A stretch of DNA of 64,000 nucleotides from Uloborus plumipes (Eukaryota; Arthropoda; Arachnida; Araneae; Uloboridae): NCBI GenBank assembly GCA_038373865.1, contig JAXGGA010003391.1:1-64000 (forward strand), read 5' to 3'. Numbering within the stretch: position 1 is the stretch's first letter; each line of letters begins with the position of its first letter. Positions 10,919-25,489 of this stretch are shown here, in pieces. A model generated the notes under the pieces. That model searched no databases. It worked only from the letters and a program-made list of their open reading frames with translations, and was not told the DNA's origin. The position numbers and the translations under genes were made by a program.

Positions 10919-11101
10919 TAAATAGCCGTTGGCGGTGTAATGCATAAACATTAACTATCTGTCTTATTCTCCCAAAGCAATATTACTCATTTTTGTGAGA
11001 CCTATTACAGATAAAATTGAAAAAATATATATAATTTTAACATATGTTCCGATTGACCCCTATCAGCAGGGTGAATCGGAACACCTCTACATCAATATAT
11101 C

Positions 11102-11490
11102 TATCTGTGGCTTGGTTCTAAAAGGGCCTAAGTCAAAAATGTTAGTTTCGAGAAAAAGGCGATGAAAGATATTTGAGATTTTTTAGAATGCTATAACTTT
11201 CTTATATTAAGATTCCCATTATTATTTTTTGGTATTTGTTTATTGTTAGTGTAAAGAAACATTATTTTATCATAGGAAAATTTTTAATTGTTACTATTTT
11301 ATGTAAATATTATGATATTGTGTGTATATGACATTGGCTGACATTATAATGGAAATACAACCAATTTTAGTTTGATATTAGACATTGGCCTTTGTAGAAT
11401 TGGAGTTTTACTAAATTGGAAACTTTTGATGTAAATAACACAGAATGTGAAAAAATTGACATTGGCTCTTTTAGAACCAAGCCACAGATA
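11102..11490. mobile_element. MITE with 25-bp terminal inverted repeats
   Basis: Begins TATCTGTGGCTTGGTTCTAA and ends with its reverse complement (TTAGAACCAAGCCACAGATA). ~389 bp, AT-rich, with no coding sequence. The family is unknown to me. Confidence 0.75.
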
Positions 11491-12347
11491 TATAAATTAA
11501 AAACGTTTAAAAATATTTTGTCTTCGCTTGGAACATTAAAAGCAAAGGAAAACCCTAGAATTAAGAAACTAAAGTTTTTGAAAGTCGCCAACTACGAAAA
11601 AAATTTCATTCTACAGCAGCGCTAAATAAATTAAAAATCGCTAAAAATATTTTTTTTAATATGGTAAGAGACGAGCGAGAAAATGGCCATGTGTATTAGT
11701 CGTAGTTATGTAGATAAGTTTAAGGTAGAGCCGCTATATAGACCTTAGTAGTATATATAGGGGCCTTAGTTTAAGGGATTTAAAATATTCCTAAGCTATA
11801 AGTGAAAAAGCTAAAACCGAAAATATGTTTTACATCTAGTTCAAAGAAAAATTTCAATACATCGTCAAAAATATTCACTTCAATAACTTAATCTCAATAC
11901 ATATCAATATAGCGAAATCTTAGAAGATATAACCTTGTTTTGAAAGTCCGCTGTCTGAAAGATATAAATTCTTTAAATCACAGAATTGTAAATATAGATA
12001 TTTTCTTACGAAATCTGAGCCTTTTCGTACACATTAAAAAGCTTTCCTATGATAAAGAAATTTTAAACGAAAAATGGATTTTTTCTCGTGAGATAGAACT
12101 TTACAAGAATAACTTTAAATTTCTACTTTAACGCGTTGTACTCAGGCTAGTGGTAAATCCTGAATTCAGAAACTAGAGTCACAACTACTAGATAAATGCT
12201 ACATCAACGGTTAGACAAGCGTTTTAAACTTTTCCAGCATTAAATAATTACGTTTCGACTTAGTTTGATGCGCCTTATTTTCTATCAGAATGAAATAGTG
12301 AACTAATTTTTGTGATATTTTGAGTATTTTTTATTTAAATACAATAA

Positions 12348-12855
12348 CCCATTAATGCCTAGCGTCCCTTTTTAGGGACGGTCAAAAAAAGGTTCTGAAT
12401 TTCCCCAAAATAAACATTTCAACCAAATAATAGTGTTCAATTGTACCTTGGTATTGTTTTAATTCGTTATTAACCGATTGCAGCACATAACCATTGTAAA
12501 GTGTGTTCTGTAGCAGTTTTAATATGATCTTTATCAAAAATCGCATCGTTCAATCTCAAGAAAAAAAGCTGTTTTCAAAGTTATTCCCAGCTTCCCAGTT
12601 TATGTTAATTGCTGATTTTATTTCTTCTTATAAAATGTCTGTTTAAATATTATATCGTAGGCAGAAAAAAATTTTAGTAAAAAAAGTATGTACCCTCTGG
12701 GGTCTATCGTAACTTTTAAGAGACAATTTTTCTTTCCTTAATAAAAAAATAAATTTTTATATAATATATTTTTTATTATTTTTCCTGTCCATTAAACACT
12801 GTTTGTAACCAGTATAAAAATATCTTTGGGGGAAAAAATGTCAGGCATTAATGAG
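12348..12855 (+). mobile_element. TTAA-type MITE family M2, copy 1
   Basis: Ends CCCATTAATGCCTAG and AGGCATTAATGAG; homologous over its length to 42138-42667. Flanks are ATAA and TTGA, degraded TTAA sites. Contains the motif GTCCCTTTTTAGGGAC near the left end, an 8-bp palindrome-like hairpin. Probably piggyBac-mobilised. Confidence 0.75.
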
Positions 12856-13299
12856 TTGAATTCTTCATCTTTCGTACGAAGTAAAATGGAAAGCGGAATA
12901 TAATATGTTTGAAGCATAGAGTTACCTTCTGTTTTCCTTCGGAAAAATTAGTCTCTTGCAGCATTTTTTTTAATGAATTGGAGATAATTCTTTATCAATA
13001 AAATAAACTTCATAATTTCTGTATAAGATAAATGAAAGAAAAAAACTAAATGTGGTAGAAGTATGAGTAAGTGTTTTTTTTTTTTCCCCTCTTTATCTGG
13101 GCAGATTATCTTCTTTACTGAACTCTTTATAACCGAATATATAATGAGTGGGATAAATATTTTATACATAAGCTTCGTATTTTTCTTTTTTCTTCCTTCT
13201 AAAAGTTTGAATTATTTTTTGATCTCTTTTCAAAGAAAATTAAAACAATCACCTGTTAATATTTTTTTTATGAAGACCCCAATATTAAGTAAGCAAGGC

Positions 13300-13718
13300 T
13301 TAAAAAATAATTCTTTTATTAAGGAAAGAAAAATCGTCCCTTAAGAGTTACGATAGACCTCAGAGGGTACATACTTTTTTTTACCAAACTGTTTTCTACC
13401 TACGATATAATATTTAAATAGACATTTTACAAGAAGAAATAAAATCAGCAATTAACATAAACTGGGAAGCTGGGAATAACTTTGAAAATATAGCTTTTTT
13501 TCTTGAGATTGTGAACGATGTCATTTTTGATAAAGATCATATTAAAACTGCTACAGAACACACTTTACAATGATCATGTGCTGCAATCTATTAATAACGA
13601 ATTGAAACAATACCAAGGTGCTAATTGAACATTATTATTTGGTTGAAATGTTCCTTTTGGGGAAATTCAGACCCTTTTTTGCACCGTCCCTAAAAAGGGA
13701 CGCTGGGCATTTAATGGG
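13300..13718 (-). mobile_element. TTAA-type MITE family M2, copy 2 (inverted, truncated)
   Basis: Reverse-complement copy of 12348-12855. The right end GGGCATTTAATGGG meets an intact TTAA (13719-13722). The other end is lost near 13300. With copy 1 it makes a ~1.37-kb inverted repeat that could fold back. Confidence 0.75.
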
Positions 13719-13884
13719 TTAAGAGGCATATGGCGATGTTAACTGATTATTTTTACTTTCTTCTATATCTATTATATAGAAGAAAGTATTGGTTTCGTAA
13801 AAATTTTCGAATGTCGAATTTTGACGGATTTGCACGTTTTGAGGTGCGCTGAGTCCATTTCGACCATTTTTGGAAAATGTCTGT

Positions 13885-13935
13885 CTGTGTGTGTGTGTGT
13901 GTGTGTGTCTGTCTGTGTGTGAGTCTGTATGTGTG
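13885..13935. repeat. (GT)n-rich microsatellite
   Basis: GTGTGTGT run interrupted by TCTGTC and GAGTCTG, at the start of a repeat-bearing segment that continues as the 144-bp array. Confidence 0.85.
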
Positions 13936-14047
13936 TGACCAGTTTTTGTGGCCGCGCTAGAGCAAAAACTACTGCATGAAATCGAACAAAATTTTTTTCA
14001 CATATGCACCACCATGTGAACTGGTGCACCTGACTTTGTTTAGCGAA

Positions 14048-14560
14048 TTCCTCCAAGGGGGGTGGAGCAATCGCACGTGTTCTGCGCGTGGGTGATTGCT
14101 ATATCTCAGGAAGTAACCGGCAGAATCGAACGAAAATTAGTCCATAGGTAGACCCTACCGAGTACAGGTGCTGATTTAATTTGCGTGTCAATATCTCGAA
14201 GGGGGGTGGAGCAATCGCACGTGTTCTGCGCGGGGGTGATTGCTATATCTCAGGAAGTAACAGGCGGAATCAAACGAAAATTGGTCCATAGGTAGACCCT
14301 ATTGAGTACAATTGCTGATTCAATTTGTTTGTCAATATCTCGAAGGGGGGTGGAGCAATCGCACGTGTTCTGCACGAGGGTGACTGCTATATCTCAGGAA
14401 GTAACCGGCGAAATCAAACGAAAATTGGTCCATAGGTAGACCCTATTGAGTACAGGTGCTGATTCAATTTGTGTGTCAATATCTCAAATGGGGGTGGAGC
14501 AATCAAAAGTGCTTATTTTGTCATTGCACCTACTGTATCTCGGGAAATATTGCTGCGATT
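14048..14560. repeat. 144-bp tandem repeat, about 3.5 copies
   Basis: GGGGGGTGGAGCAATCGCAC recurs at 14057, 14201 and 14345, and in diverged form near 14489, a 144-bp period. Each unit includes GCTATATCTCAGGAAGTAAC and GGTCCATAGGTAGACCCTA. Divergence of 5-10% suggests an older array than the 77-bp one. A hairpin-like TTCTTCTATAT...ATATAGAAGAA at 13758-13787 precedes it and may be the end of the same mobile element. Confidence 0.85.
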
Positions 14561-16520
14561 TGAATGAAATTTGGAATAACACTAACCCAATATGGAAGCA
14601 AGCATCGATTAAATTTTGGCGCCAATCGCCCCAGGGGGATTGTGGGGTGATTTTTGCGCTTAGTCAACAATGCGAAAAATTAATTCATTAAAAAATCGCT
14701 TTCACGCTATTTAATTATCAAAACAGCTGAAAACTTTCAATGATTTGAAATTTTTAACTGTTGCCAATTTCTTTTTACTAACAAATAAAATGTTTGCAAT
14801 TAATCTAAACAAGGCTTTTGCAATGATTTCCAATTTCGCTCATTGATTCTGCATTTGCAGGGCTATTACGATAATTGGGAAATTGTAGCTGTCTTCAATT
14901 ACTTGGGCGAGTACGTATTTTATTTTGTAACCGGAATTCATAAGATAGATATAGAAAAAAGTTTCGTGACGGCCACGACAGCTAGTTTCTCTTTTGCATG
15001 GGAAACTTATAACTAAACTTTCAAAGAAGCAAGTATCTTTGCAAGTTTTCATTGGTATAATCTAAATTTTCACGGAATTTCCTACTTCCCCTTTCAGAGG
15101 AACTATGCAAAAACTTTTCGATTTTAACAAACACTTTTCTTTTTGAATATTATGCTTGATATATTTTTGAACATAGTTGTCGCTGCTGGAAGTAATCTAA
15201 CATTTTTTAGTTTTTTCTTTATGCTCTTTCAAAGATTATCTGTTTCTGAATATCATTTATCTGTTGCAAAGATGAAACTTTTAAATTGAAACCTTTGAAT
15301 AATTTCATTTTTGCTTCTCACTAGAAAACAAATGTTTTGGCTACAACTGTATCAGATACTACTAAAGCACACTTTTAAAGTTGAAATCCGTAATCATTCT
15401 TAATTTGAAAATTTGAACTTGGTTAGAGATAGTCATTTATCCTGCTAAGAAAATGAATAAACCATAAAGTAAAATTTTTATTTTTGTACGCATGTCTTTT
15501 TCATGTTTATTAAAAAAATTATTTAGATACTAAGTTATTTTATGAACGACATCTTGGTTTCTTTTGTGAAACAATTAAATGCTGTCTGAAAATAATTTTT
15601 CTATCAAATACTAAATGTTTCCATCGCTCTTAAGAAAAACCTAAAACGCTCTTACTATTCGAAATTAAAATTTAGTGTATTCATTGAGAAAATGTCAGGA
15701 ATATAAGACTTTCTGACACTAAAGTTAAGTGTTTATAGTAACACTACAGTACAATAAAAAAATTCTCCTGTAATATCTACTGAACTCATGATACAGTTTA
15801 CTAAGTTCCTGATATAACTTTTATGTGGTTAAAGAAACTTCATCATTCGTTAGAACATTTCTTTGTCCATCCGAATAACTTTAAAACTTTTTTTTAAACT
15901 TTACGCCTGGTTACCATCAGGTATATCGTTGTAAACTGCTCCTTGAGTACTATCATTGAAGAAATAGTTTTAAACTTTAGCTTGTTATAGTTAAAGCAAT
16001 ATGACGGATGAAGGATATTTTTTAATACTGAATAATATTAATAAAAATATTTTTACATCAAGAAAACAAAGTCTTCAAAAATCTTTATTTACTCTGTATT
16101 AATTTACTCTGCGTAATACTCAGAACAAAAAAAAGCAATTCTTCAGAAACTTTAAACCGTAGAAATGCCAGCGCATTTTCTAGAATTGAACTTGAAATGA
16201 ATTCCTTCCTACGTGTTGTCTTAGATAAAAACATTGTATCTCAATTTAACTATTCGAATAAAAGCAATATATTTCATTCGAAAACAAATCGCTTTTTGGG
16301 TGCTTTTGCTGAAACTTCCTTCCTTTAATGTGTTTTGGATTCATATTACTTTCTTTTATCAAAGTCCTACCGAATAGGGGAACGACTACAAATTCAATTC
16401 TGACCTAGCATCTTCTGCGCTCTTATGTTCTTATAGCTCTTAGACCTCAAAGCTCTATTTTTATTCCGTAACGGGAAACTATTTTTAATATTGGAAACAA
16501 CTGGTAAGATTTACCAATTA

Positions 16521-16825
16521 AGGCAGGGATTCAAGTGAAAGAGGCTATCGCAAACTGCAATCGCTACTGGAAATGAATTACATTAGAACGTTTCTTGATA
16601 AAAACATCGTGACGTCGGCGTGACGTTTGCCTATGAAAAACGAGCTAGATAAAAAGCCACAGCCTACTTGGCGAATAAGAGGAGATCGCCGACTGCTTGT
16701 GAGCTATTATTGGCTCCGCTCGTAGTGACGTCAGTGCCAAGTTAAGTTGATGATAATGTAATTCATTTCCAGTAGCGATTGCAATTCGAAGCGATCGCAG
16801 TGCTGTTTCACTTGAATCCCTGCCT
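16521..16825. mobile_element. MITE with ~65-bp terminal inverted repeats
   Basis: Starts AGGCAGGGATTCAAGTGAAA and ends with the reverse complement. Inner arms repeat GCAATCGCTACTGGAAATGA in inverse. 305 bp, flanked by TTA/AA. No coding sequence. A fragment of the same end lies within the Helitron at 5772-5791. Confidence 0.8.
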
Positions 16826-16942
16826 AAGTATTGTGTTTTTCATCAAATGTATTGGTTACGCCAGAGATTCTGACACTTTATTTCTTTCGTAAACAACTTT
16901 CAAAATCTGAAAGAAGTTGGCGAACCTCTTGTGCACTAAGTA

Positions 16943-17872
16943 TTAGGGGGACCGGAAAGTAATGTATTTTTTCCAAAGAAATCAAATGTTAGAAGTTTTT
17001 ATTTTAAATTAACGATGCAGTTATCCTCATTATCTACACTGTCAAAAATTCACTAAGCTTTTATGGTAAATGATACTGTAAAATGTAGCGTTTACAGTAG
17101 AGCAAATTTTTACAGTAAATTTTACCGATAAAAAAATTGCGATTGTAGTGCCAATCGATCACCACGTGACTTACTGTGCGATGCAGATGACACCCTATTT
17201 CCGCTCTCCTGATGTGTCTCATTTGGTACCGTGGATTGTAAAGTAGTGTGTAAAAATTGGGTCCTGTGTTCGATCCTTGTCGTTCGTATCTCGCGCTTTT
17301 GAATTCTCGTTTTCTCTTCCGTAAAATTTCACAGTAAAAAAAATTTTACGGTAAAAGTTACTGGCAACATGGATACTAGTAACTTTTACCGTAAAATTTC
17401 AGGAAAATTTTTAACAGTGTAAGGACTTTTGCCATCTAGTAGTAAATTAAAATTCCATATAGGGAAAAAAAATGATTTTTGGAGCAAAATATCTTGAAAT
17501 GGCGTCTTAAAAAACAAGTCAAATTTGGAATATTTTATGCAATGAAAGTGTTTTAGCTGAAGGAAAAAAGATAAATTCGACTAATTTAACTGCTTCACCC
17601 ATAATACTCACCTGACATTGCACCATCTGATTTCCCTTTCTTGCGATCTATAAATAAAAAAAAAATGCTTGAAAATTTGGCTTGTATCCTAGAAGTGGTT
17701 TCAAGATATTATGCTCAAAAAGTTAATTTTCATCTCTGTCCAGGATTCAAAAATTACTACTAGATGGTAAGAGGCTCTTGATAACAAGGATAAGTACATC
17801 GTTGATTTGAAATAAAAACTTTTAGCAATTGATTTGCTTGAAAAAAACGACGTTACTTTCCGTGCCCCCTAA
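16943..17872. mobile_element. Mariner-like non-autonomous element, 930 bp with nested MITE
   Basis: Ends TTAGGGGGACCGGAAAGTAA and its imperfect reverse complement (ACTTTCCGTGCCCCCTAA), flanked by TA (16941-16942 / 17873-17874). The imperfect arms run >100 bp and continue on both sides of a nested element (17037-17419). No transposase ORF. Confidence 0.8.
17037..17419. mobile_element. CACTG-ended TA-flanked MITE nested in mariner-like element
   Basis: Starts CACTGTCAAAAATTC and ends GAAAATTTTTAACAGTG, flanked by TA on both sides. Rich in TTTTAC(A/G)GTAAA motifs. The host arm is recovered when it is removed, by comparison with the opposite arm at ~17750-17800. Confidence 0.8.
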
Positions 17873-19383
17873 TAATAAATAGCAAGACACCCCCCTCCAC
17901 AATAAAATTTAGGAGGATAATTTTATGTTGAGAAGCAATACTTCATGAACAAAAATAGTAATTTCTAAAATGTGAAAGTACAAACATTTCTTACCTCCCC
18001 CCCCCCCTCTCTCTCTGTATGTTTTATAAGCTTACTCGGACAAACTGTATGCTCTGAAATCCACTACAATTATCTTACTGCCATCATAGTAAATTCCTTA
18101 TAACTGAAATAAAACTTTTTACCCAGAATGTTTTCTCTTGTACGCTTTAAAAACCAAAAATACTGATAAAAACTGATTGAACGATCGTTTATAATTGGTT
18201 TTAACATAAAACCGGTTTTTAAAAAATAAACTTTCGGATTAACACTAAAATTTAACTACTTTCAACCACTGCCGATGCATATCTCTTCGAAAATACTGAG
18301 ATATTGAACTTTATGACATCTTAAGAAGTTTTATGAAAGGAATAAAAAGAACTCTTTCGCAGGGTTCACTCTCAAAACTCGAGTAGTACATTTTCTGAAC
18401 TTCGCTTTAATAAAACGAATGACGACGATACAAAGCACCACCACATCTAGGCCCTTATAGTTTTATTTTCGGCATAAAATGAAATTAATAAAAGGCTGTG
18501 TAATTTAGAGAGCTGTTTCCGAATTTGATCTTGAGCAGAAGAATACCCATTCTTCTATCTAAAACTTTACGAGGAAGAATTTCTTTTGCAGTTCTAATCA
18601 AAAATATTAGTCCCGAATGCATTTAAACTCACGAGCGATCCATTAAGAATATTAACCAGTATTTGTTATCCGTTGAGGAATTTGATTTTGAAGAGTTTTA
18701 TTTCCCATGTGCTATAAAAAAAATTCTTTTATTTTGTGTTTAAGATAGAAAATTGTTTTTTTACTCGTGTTTTGTTTTAATCAGAGTAAATGCATTGTGG
18801 AATATTTTTTGATTTATACTTTAGAGGCGGTACTGTACGATGAGACAAATGAAATTCTTCCATTGAATTATAAATCGAAAAGAGAAATTAAGCAAAAAAG
18901 AAAACAATAGTCATATGCATTTATGAGGCAATTTTGAGTTTCATCTTTTATTTATTAAATTCTAAACTATCCTAATATTAATATTGCTTAGACTATGCTT
19001 TAAACAAATCGTTTTAGTCATTATTCTTTTACCTTAAATAAAATATAAACTTCAGTGGCCAAGATAAATATGTGGTTTAAAAAAGTTTTTAAAATGCTTT
19101 TTAAGATGATGGCCTGAATCAAGGAAAGCCTTGAAAATCTGTACTATTTGAAAAACTTCAAAAGCCCAAAATCCATTCATCTATGCTTGCTGAAATACAC
19201 CTTTAAAATTAATTTGAATTTATTAGTAGCTAGTCACCATTGGCGGTCAGATGGTTTTGAATCTTGTGCAGTTTGCTTTTTATTGCATTCATTTTTACGC
19301 CAAGGCGTCCTTGGGCCGCTGATTGAATAAATTTGGCGTTGGTATAAAATTATTTTAGTTAACACCTATTCAATCAGTATAAT

Positions 19384-19620
19384 TATTTATATCTATGACA
19401 TGTATTTGTCTCTGCATCTACATTTCCCTGTGCTTATACCTGTGTCTATCTATATTTATTTCTACTTTTGCATCCATTTTTTTTTAATTTACTTATTTTT
19501 ATATGTTTATTATTCTGTATCTTCTTTTAATGTCAAGAAAACATTTTCATTTATCTATCCATTTAAATTATTTATATATCTACAGCTATCTGTTTCCATA
19601 TTTTTCTATCTATCTCTATA
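19384..19620. repeat. Degenerate (ATCT/ATTT)n low-complexity tract 1
   Basis: Imperfect TCTATCTATATTTAT runs with an embedded TGTCAAGAAAACATTTTC. Related tracts at 23450-23620 and 25490-25790 carry the same TTTCAAGAAA(G/A)-type interruption, so the three share an origin. Confidence 0.7.
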
Positions 19621-19956
19621 AGAGTGAGAATCAACTAGTTTCAACAATGTTACACCACTAGATGCATTATGTAACTTACAACACTATTTTCTCTTTAACT
19701 TGAACTGAATTCGTGAGAATTTTTCATTCTTAGAGCTTCTACAATTATAAGACACTTAACTCTGTTTTCACTGAAGGCACAAATACATTAACACAACAAT
19801 TAGCTCTAGCTCAATTGGATAAAAGGGGTTAAAACACGTACAAAATATTTAAAAAATATGCTTCAAATTGGTTTAGCAAAAGCCTGGCTAAGAAGGGCAT
19901 ATTATTCGCAAAAACTAAATTTCTGTATCAAATATCATGTTTGTAGGTCTTATCCA

Positions 19957-20000
19957 TCCACACACACACCCACACACACACACACACATATATATATATA
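19957..20000. repeat. (CA)n(TA)n compound microsatellite
   Basis: ACACAC run followed by ATATATATAT. Confidence 0.95.
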
Positions 20001-21130
20001 AAGCATTTTATTATTTATATGCATGGATTAACTTCATAACTATTATCATTCACTTTTGTTTTTTTGGTAACTATTCAAAAGCGTGTCCTAAAAAGCAACG
20101 ACAGAGTAAGAAGAATAAGAAACTAATTATAATAAAAATAATAGCAAAACAAACTCCTGCCCCTGAAAAAACAAAACTAGTATTTTTTCATTACTTTTTA
20201 GTGTCAGTTAAGTGATTTATGCGATGGTCAAAAAGAATGTGCCGTGAATAATAACTTCAAAGAGTTTCATCCAATCTTGATTTCCGTTAAAGGTTTCATT
20301 CAAATGAATAAAATGCATTTCTCTGACTTAATGAAACTCACGGCATTAACTCAACAAAGGCCACAATAAATGGCTCGCGAAAAATTATAATAAGCTCCTG
20401 CAACCCATTTATGCAGCTTTCTCTCTAGCTATCGGAAAATTCAATCTCTTAGAAGTAAAATTCTTTGAATATTCAATTTATTTCCTTTGTACTTCTGAGT
20501 CTTGATAACGAAGAGTTAGACTGTGAAAGAGAGCTTTGAAATTCATTCGTTTGGAATTATTTTGCCGTGATGATCTTCCAATGATTATTTTCGTATGAGA
20601 GCATCAAAAAGCATTTTCGTTTGAAAAACAAAAAGTGAATCAGTGATGAGAACAATTAATAAGGATGAATAATTGTTTATTTTGACAATACTTACACTTT
20701 GCTAAAGACGGTTATTCATTCTCGAAAAGGCGGGAAAAAAGACAAAAGCTGATTGTTTGCATATGCAGAATTATAGATTGAAGAACAATAAGACATGTAC
20801 TCTTTATAGTGTACAGTAGAAAGAAAAAAAATACAAATTTTTCAGGAATAGCAGAGAATTTTAAAACTTAATTGTCTATGTGCTACTAAGTAAAAAGATT
20901 TCAGAAATGCTAATTACTTCAAAATAATAAAAATTCGTATTATAGGTTACAAATGCTATTGAACTGAATTTTATAACAAAATGCCATTGACATCAAGAGT
21001 TTTAATTTTTATGAAAACTTTTTCACTATTTCTTTCACAATTTGTGCTCTGTTAATATTGATTTTTCTTTAGAGTTTTATTAGAATACAATGAATTTCGA
21101 AGCTAATAAATGTTGCATGGAAGTACACAA

Positions 21131-21280
21131 GGATTGGCCACACGCTTTTTTATTTTGACATCGTGACATTTGTGAATTTTCGCAACAACCTGTTACCTGT
21201 GTATAACAGGATTGGCCACACGTTTTTTATTTTGACATCGTGACGTTTGTGAATTTTCGCAACAACCTGTTACCTATGCG
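21131..21280. repeat. Two tandem copies of a 78-bp unit
   Basis: GGATTGGCCACACG...GACATCGTGAC(A/G)TTTGTGAATTTTCGC...CTGTTACCT is repeated at 21131 and 21209 with few differences. Confidence 0.85.
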
Positions 21281-21451
21281 CATATGCGTTAAACTGTGGA
21301 AGCGTAACCAATAAAAAGCCGATGTTTAGGCTAGCGCATTGTCAAAATGTCATTGCGTTCTGATACCAGGAAAGAAAAGTAGTACATTAAAAGCAAACAG
21401 GCGTAACTAAGTAAGAGATATTTTGCTTTATGAGTTCGAGTAAGGCCACAA

Positions 21452-21626
21452 CCAGGCCCGTAATTTAGGGGGGTCAGGGGGATCAATTGCCCCCCCTGAC
21501 TTTGAGAAATCAATGTATTTACATATAAGTGGGCGTGGTTTTTGATGTTTTCCGATGAAATTATATTGTGTTTGGACCCTTTGCCCCCCCCCCCCCCCTG
21601 GAAAAACTTGAAATGACGACCCTGGC
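21452..21626. repeat. G/C-run dispersed element (tentative)
   Basis: GC-rich island: GGCCCGTAATTTAGGGGGGT, an inverted CCCCCCCTGAC just after, and a 16-C run before TGGAAAAACTTG. Looks like an inserted repeat in AT-rich sequence, but no partner copy or target duplication was found here. Confidence 0.35.
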
Positions 21627-21873
21627 CACAACGCAGCAGAGGCAAAATGAACTATATTATAGAACCGTTTTATAGGCGCACGGTAAACCAAAGCACTGCA
21701 AGAAGATAAGCGTTGTAACATTAATATTGATTATTATTCGGTTATTATCAAAGACCAACAAAAATTCTGAATCTTAGGCACCAGGAAAAACTTTAGAGTC
21801 TAGACATTATATTTCTTACAGTTTATAGGAAAATTCAGTGTAACATATCTTGTGTAAGATTCTTATTCTGAAA

Positions 21874-21999
21874 GAACTAGTCATCAAGGTATTTTCCATT
21901 TAGTCGCTTCGATGTTTAGAAATATATGTTTCTTATGAACTAGTCATCAAGGTATTTTCCATTTAGTCGCTTCGATGTTTCGAAAAATATGTTTCTTAT
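21874..21999. repeat. Two tandem copies of a 63-bp unit
   Basis: GAACTAGTCATCAAGGTATT...TTTAGTCGCTTCGATGTTT is repeated at 21874 and 21937, almost identical. Confidence 0.85.
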
Positions 22000-22620
22000 C
22001 GTGCATCATGGTATTGTTCCCCTGCGAAGATAAAACTTCATCTTAAAACCTCGCATATTTTTAATCTTATTTAGATGTAAGGAAGCATTGTTGCAAAATT
22101 TAATAATTATTAATTATTTTAGTACATCTTAAGCAATAGCATGCAGTTTTAATTCAAAATCAATAAACTTCAGGAGGTCGACACTAATCTTTTCTGAAGA
22201 CCAAGCAATGTGATTAACACACTCGTTTTATAGTTGTAACAAAAATTGGTTGCCGCAAAAAGTATTTCACAGAAATTAAATCTTCTTGATACAGGAGACA
22301 CACTTTATTTAGACAGATACAGATCGTGGGGTTCATTCGGTACAGAGCGTTAGCTCTTTTGCCGGGTATGAAAGAGGGGTGATTCGAAAGGTTCTGACAT
22401 TGTAGGTATGAATGGGGGGGGAACAAAAAAAAGGAGTCTTTTCAGGGCCATACACTGTACAATATTTACAAGATAGAAAAATACAATTGAAATAGACTAT
22501 TTACAGGAACAATGAAAGTGAATATTTACAGTATTTACAAGAGTCAACCAATAAAGGTGAAAAGAGACTGAATCGGTGGGCCAATCCACCGATCAGTTAG
22601 CTGTACCACAAGGGTAACAG

Positions 22621-23166
22621 TTATCGAACGAGGCCGATCGTCTGCTGATAAACAGCAGGAAGAGAAGTGGAGCCATTTATGGCTTGCCTAATTTTCTTTT
22701 TCCGTACGAATTTATGCGTGAGATACATAGTATCTTGTGGAAAACCAGTGTTTCCAGTGTTGAAGGTATAATGGATTTGATCGAGAACCAAAGGATTTGG
22801 GTGTTTTTCAATTTTTGTATAGAAGTTAGTAGACATTTCTACAATGTACTCATTTATGTATTGGATTTTGGCGTCATTGTGAAGCGTTTCATTGTTGACA
22901 TACCAGGGGGCATTGAAAATTTTTCTGAGGATTTTATTTTGTATAGTTTGTAAACCAATCATATGGGTTTTAGCCGCATGGCCCCATATTTGTATTCCAT
23001 AAACCATGGCAGGCCTGATTACCGTGGTGTAGATGAGGAATTTGTTCTTTGTACTCAGGGAGTTCGTTTTGTTTAGGAGACCATATAAGTACCCAATTTT
23101 TGTTTTGGCCTTTTTAAGAACTTCTTTGATGTGGACGTTAAAGTTGAGTTTACTATCCAGGTAAAT
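22621..23166 (-). pseudogene. Jockey/CR1-like non-LTR retrotransposon, RT C-terminal remnant
   Basis: The minus-strand open frame reads YLDSKLNFNVHIKEVLKKAK, then KIGYLYGLLNK, VIRPAMVYGIQIWGHAAK, IQNKILRKIFNAPWYVNN and HPNPLVLDQI before a stop at 22621. The LDSKL-W/N-xH, P-x-(M/L)-x-YG-x-x-x-W and NAPWYVRN-like motifs mark the thumb and C-terminal part of Jockey-type reverse transcriptase. The endonuclease and catalytic RT portions are absent because the frame stops upstream at 23167. This is a typical 5'-truncated insertion in antisense orientation to the fibrillin gene. The stop upstream suggests it is dead. Confidence 0.85.
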
Positions 23167-23618
23167 TTACTTTCAGGTGATTATATTGAGCTCTCCCCCC
23201 CTCCCCTTTTAATTTGACGTTTAATGTCTGAGATATCCATGGAATTAATATATCTTGGTTTTAGATTTTTTTTTTTTATTTTTTATTTACCTATGTGTTT
23301 TTTTTTCTTTATTTACTGTACCACCCGCAGGCAGCAAGATGTGTGATTCTCTTTTTGTATCATTCACCTTTATTTAGGCTAAGTTATAACTTAAATTTTG
23401 CAGCCATATGAAATTATTTTAATGAATATTAACATTTCAATACATCTATTTATCGGTTCATATCTATCTAAACAATCTGTATCTGCAAATGTATCTCCGT
23501 GGCTATCAATTTAACTAAACCTATTTCTTTATCTTTCTGTATTCCTCATTTATGAATTCATATCTCTCTCTCTGTATTAATAGTTTCAAGAAAGCATTTT
23601 CTATATCTGTTTTTTTTT

Positions 23619-25489
<1,871 letters not shown>

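Larger units (their letters stand above)
10688..10948. mobile_element. Ribozyme repeat (retrozyme-like) copy R1, head-to-head palindrome
   Basis: Two opposed hammerhead units form a near-perfect palindrome (10731-10945, arms ~105 bp, centre near 10838 in AAAAAAAATTTT). Outside the palindrome, GTGAGTAACCGCCCCTAAGC and a following GCTAAGG segment is the family's end motif, shared with copies at 50.6, 56.9, 60.0 and 62.3 kb. Short ORFs reading DCSFVLIMHSSA on both strands are shadows of the ribozyme repeat. Confidence 0.75.

Noticed and set aside
10707..10947. Mirror-image ORFs reading DCSFVLIMHSSA on both strands
   Set aside because: They are translations of the ribozyme palindrome; their conservation is explained by RNA structure and repeat copy number, not by a protein.
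21331..21721. 97-104-aa minus ORFs over the G/C-run region
   Set aside because: Low-complexity Gly/Pro stretches from homopolymer runs; no conserved domain.
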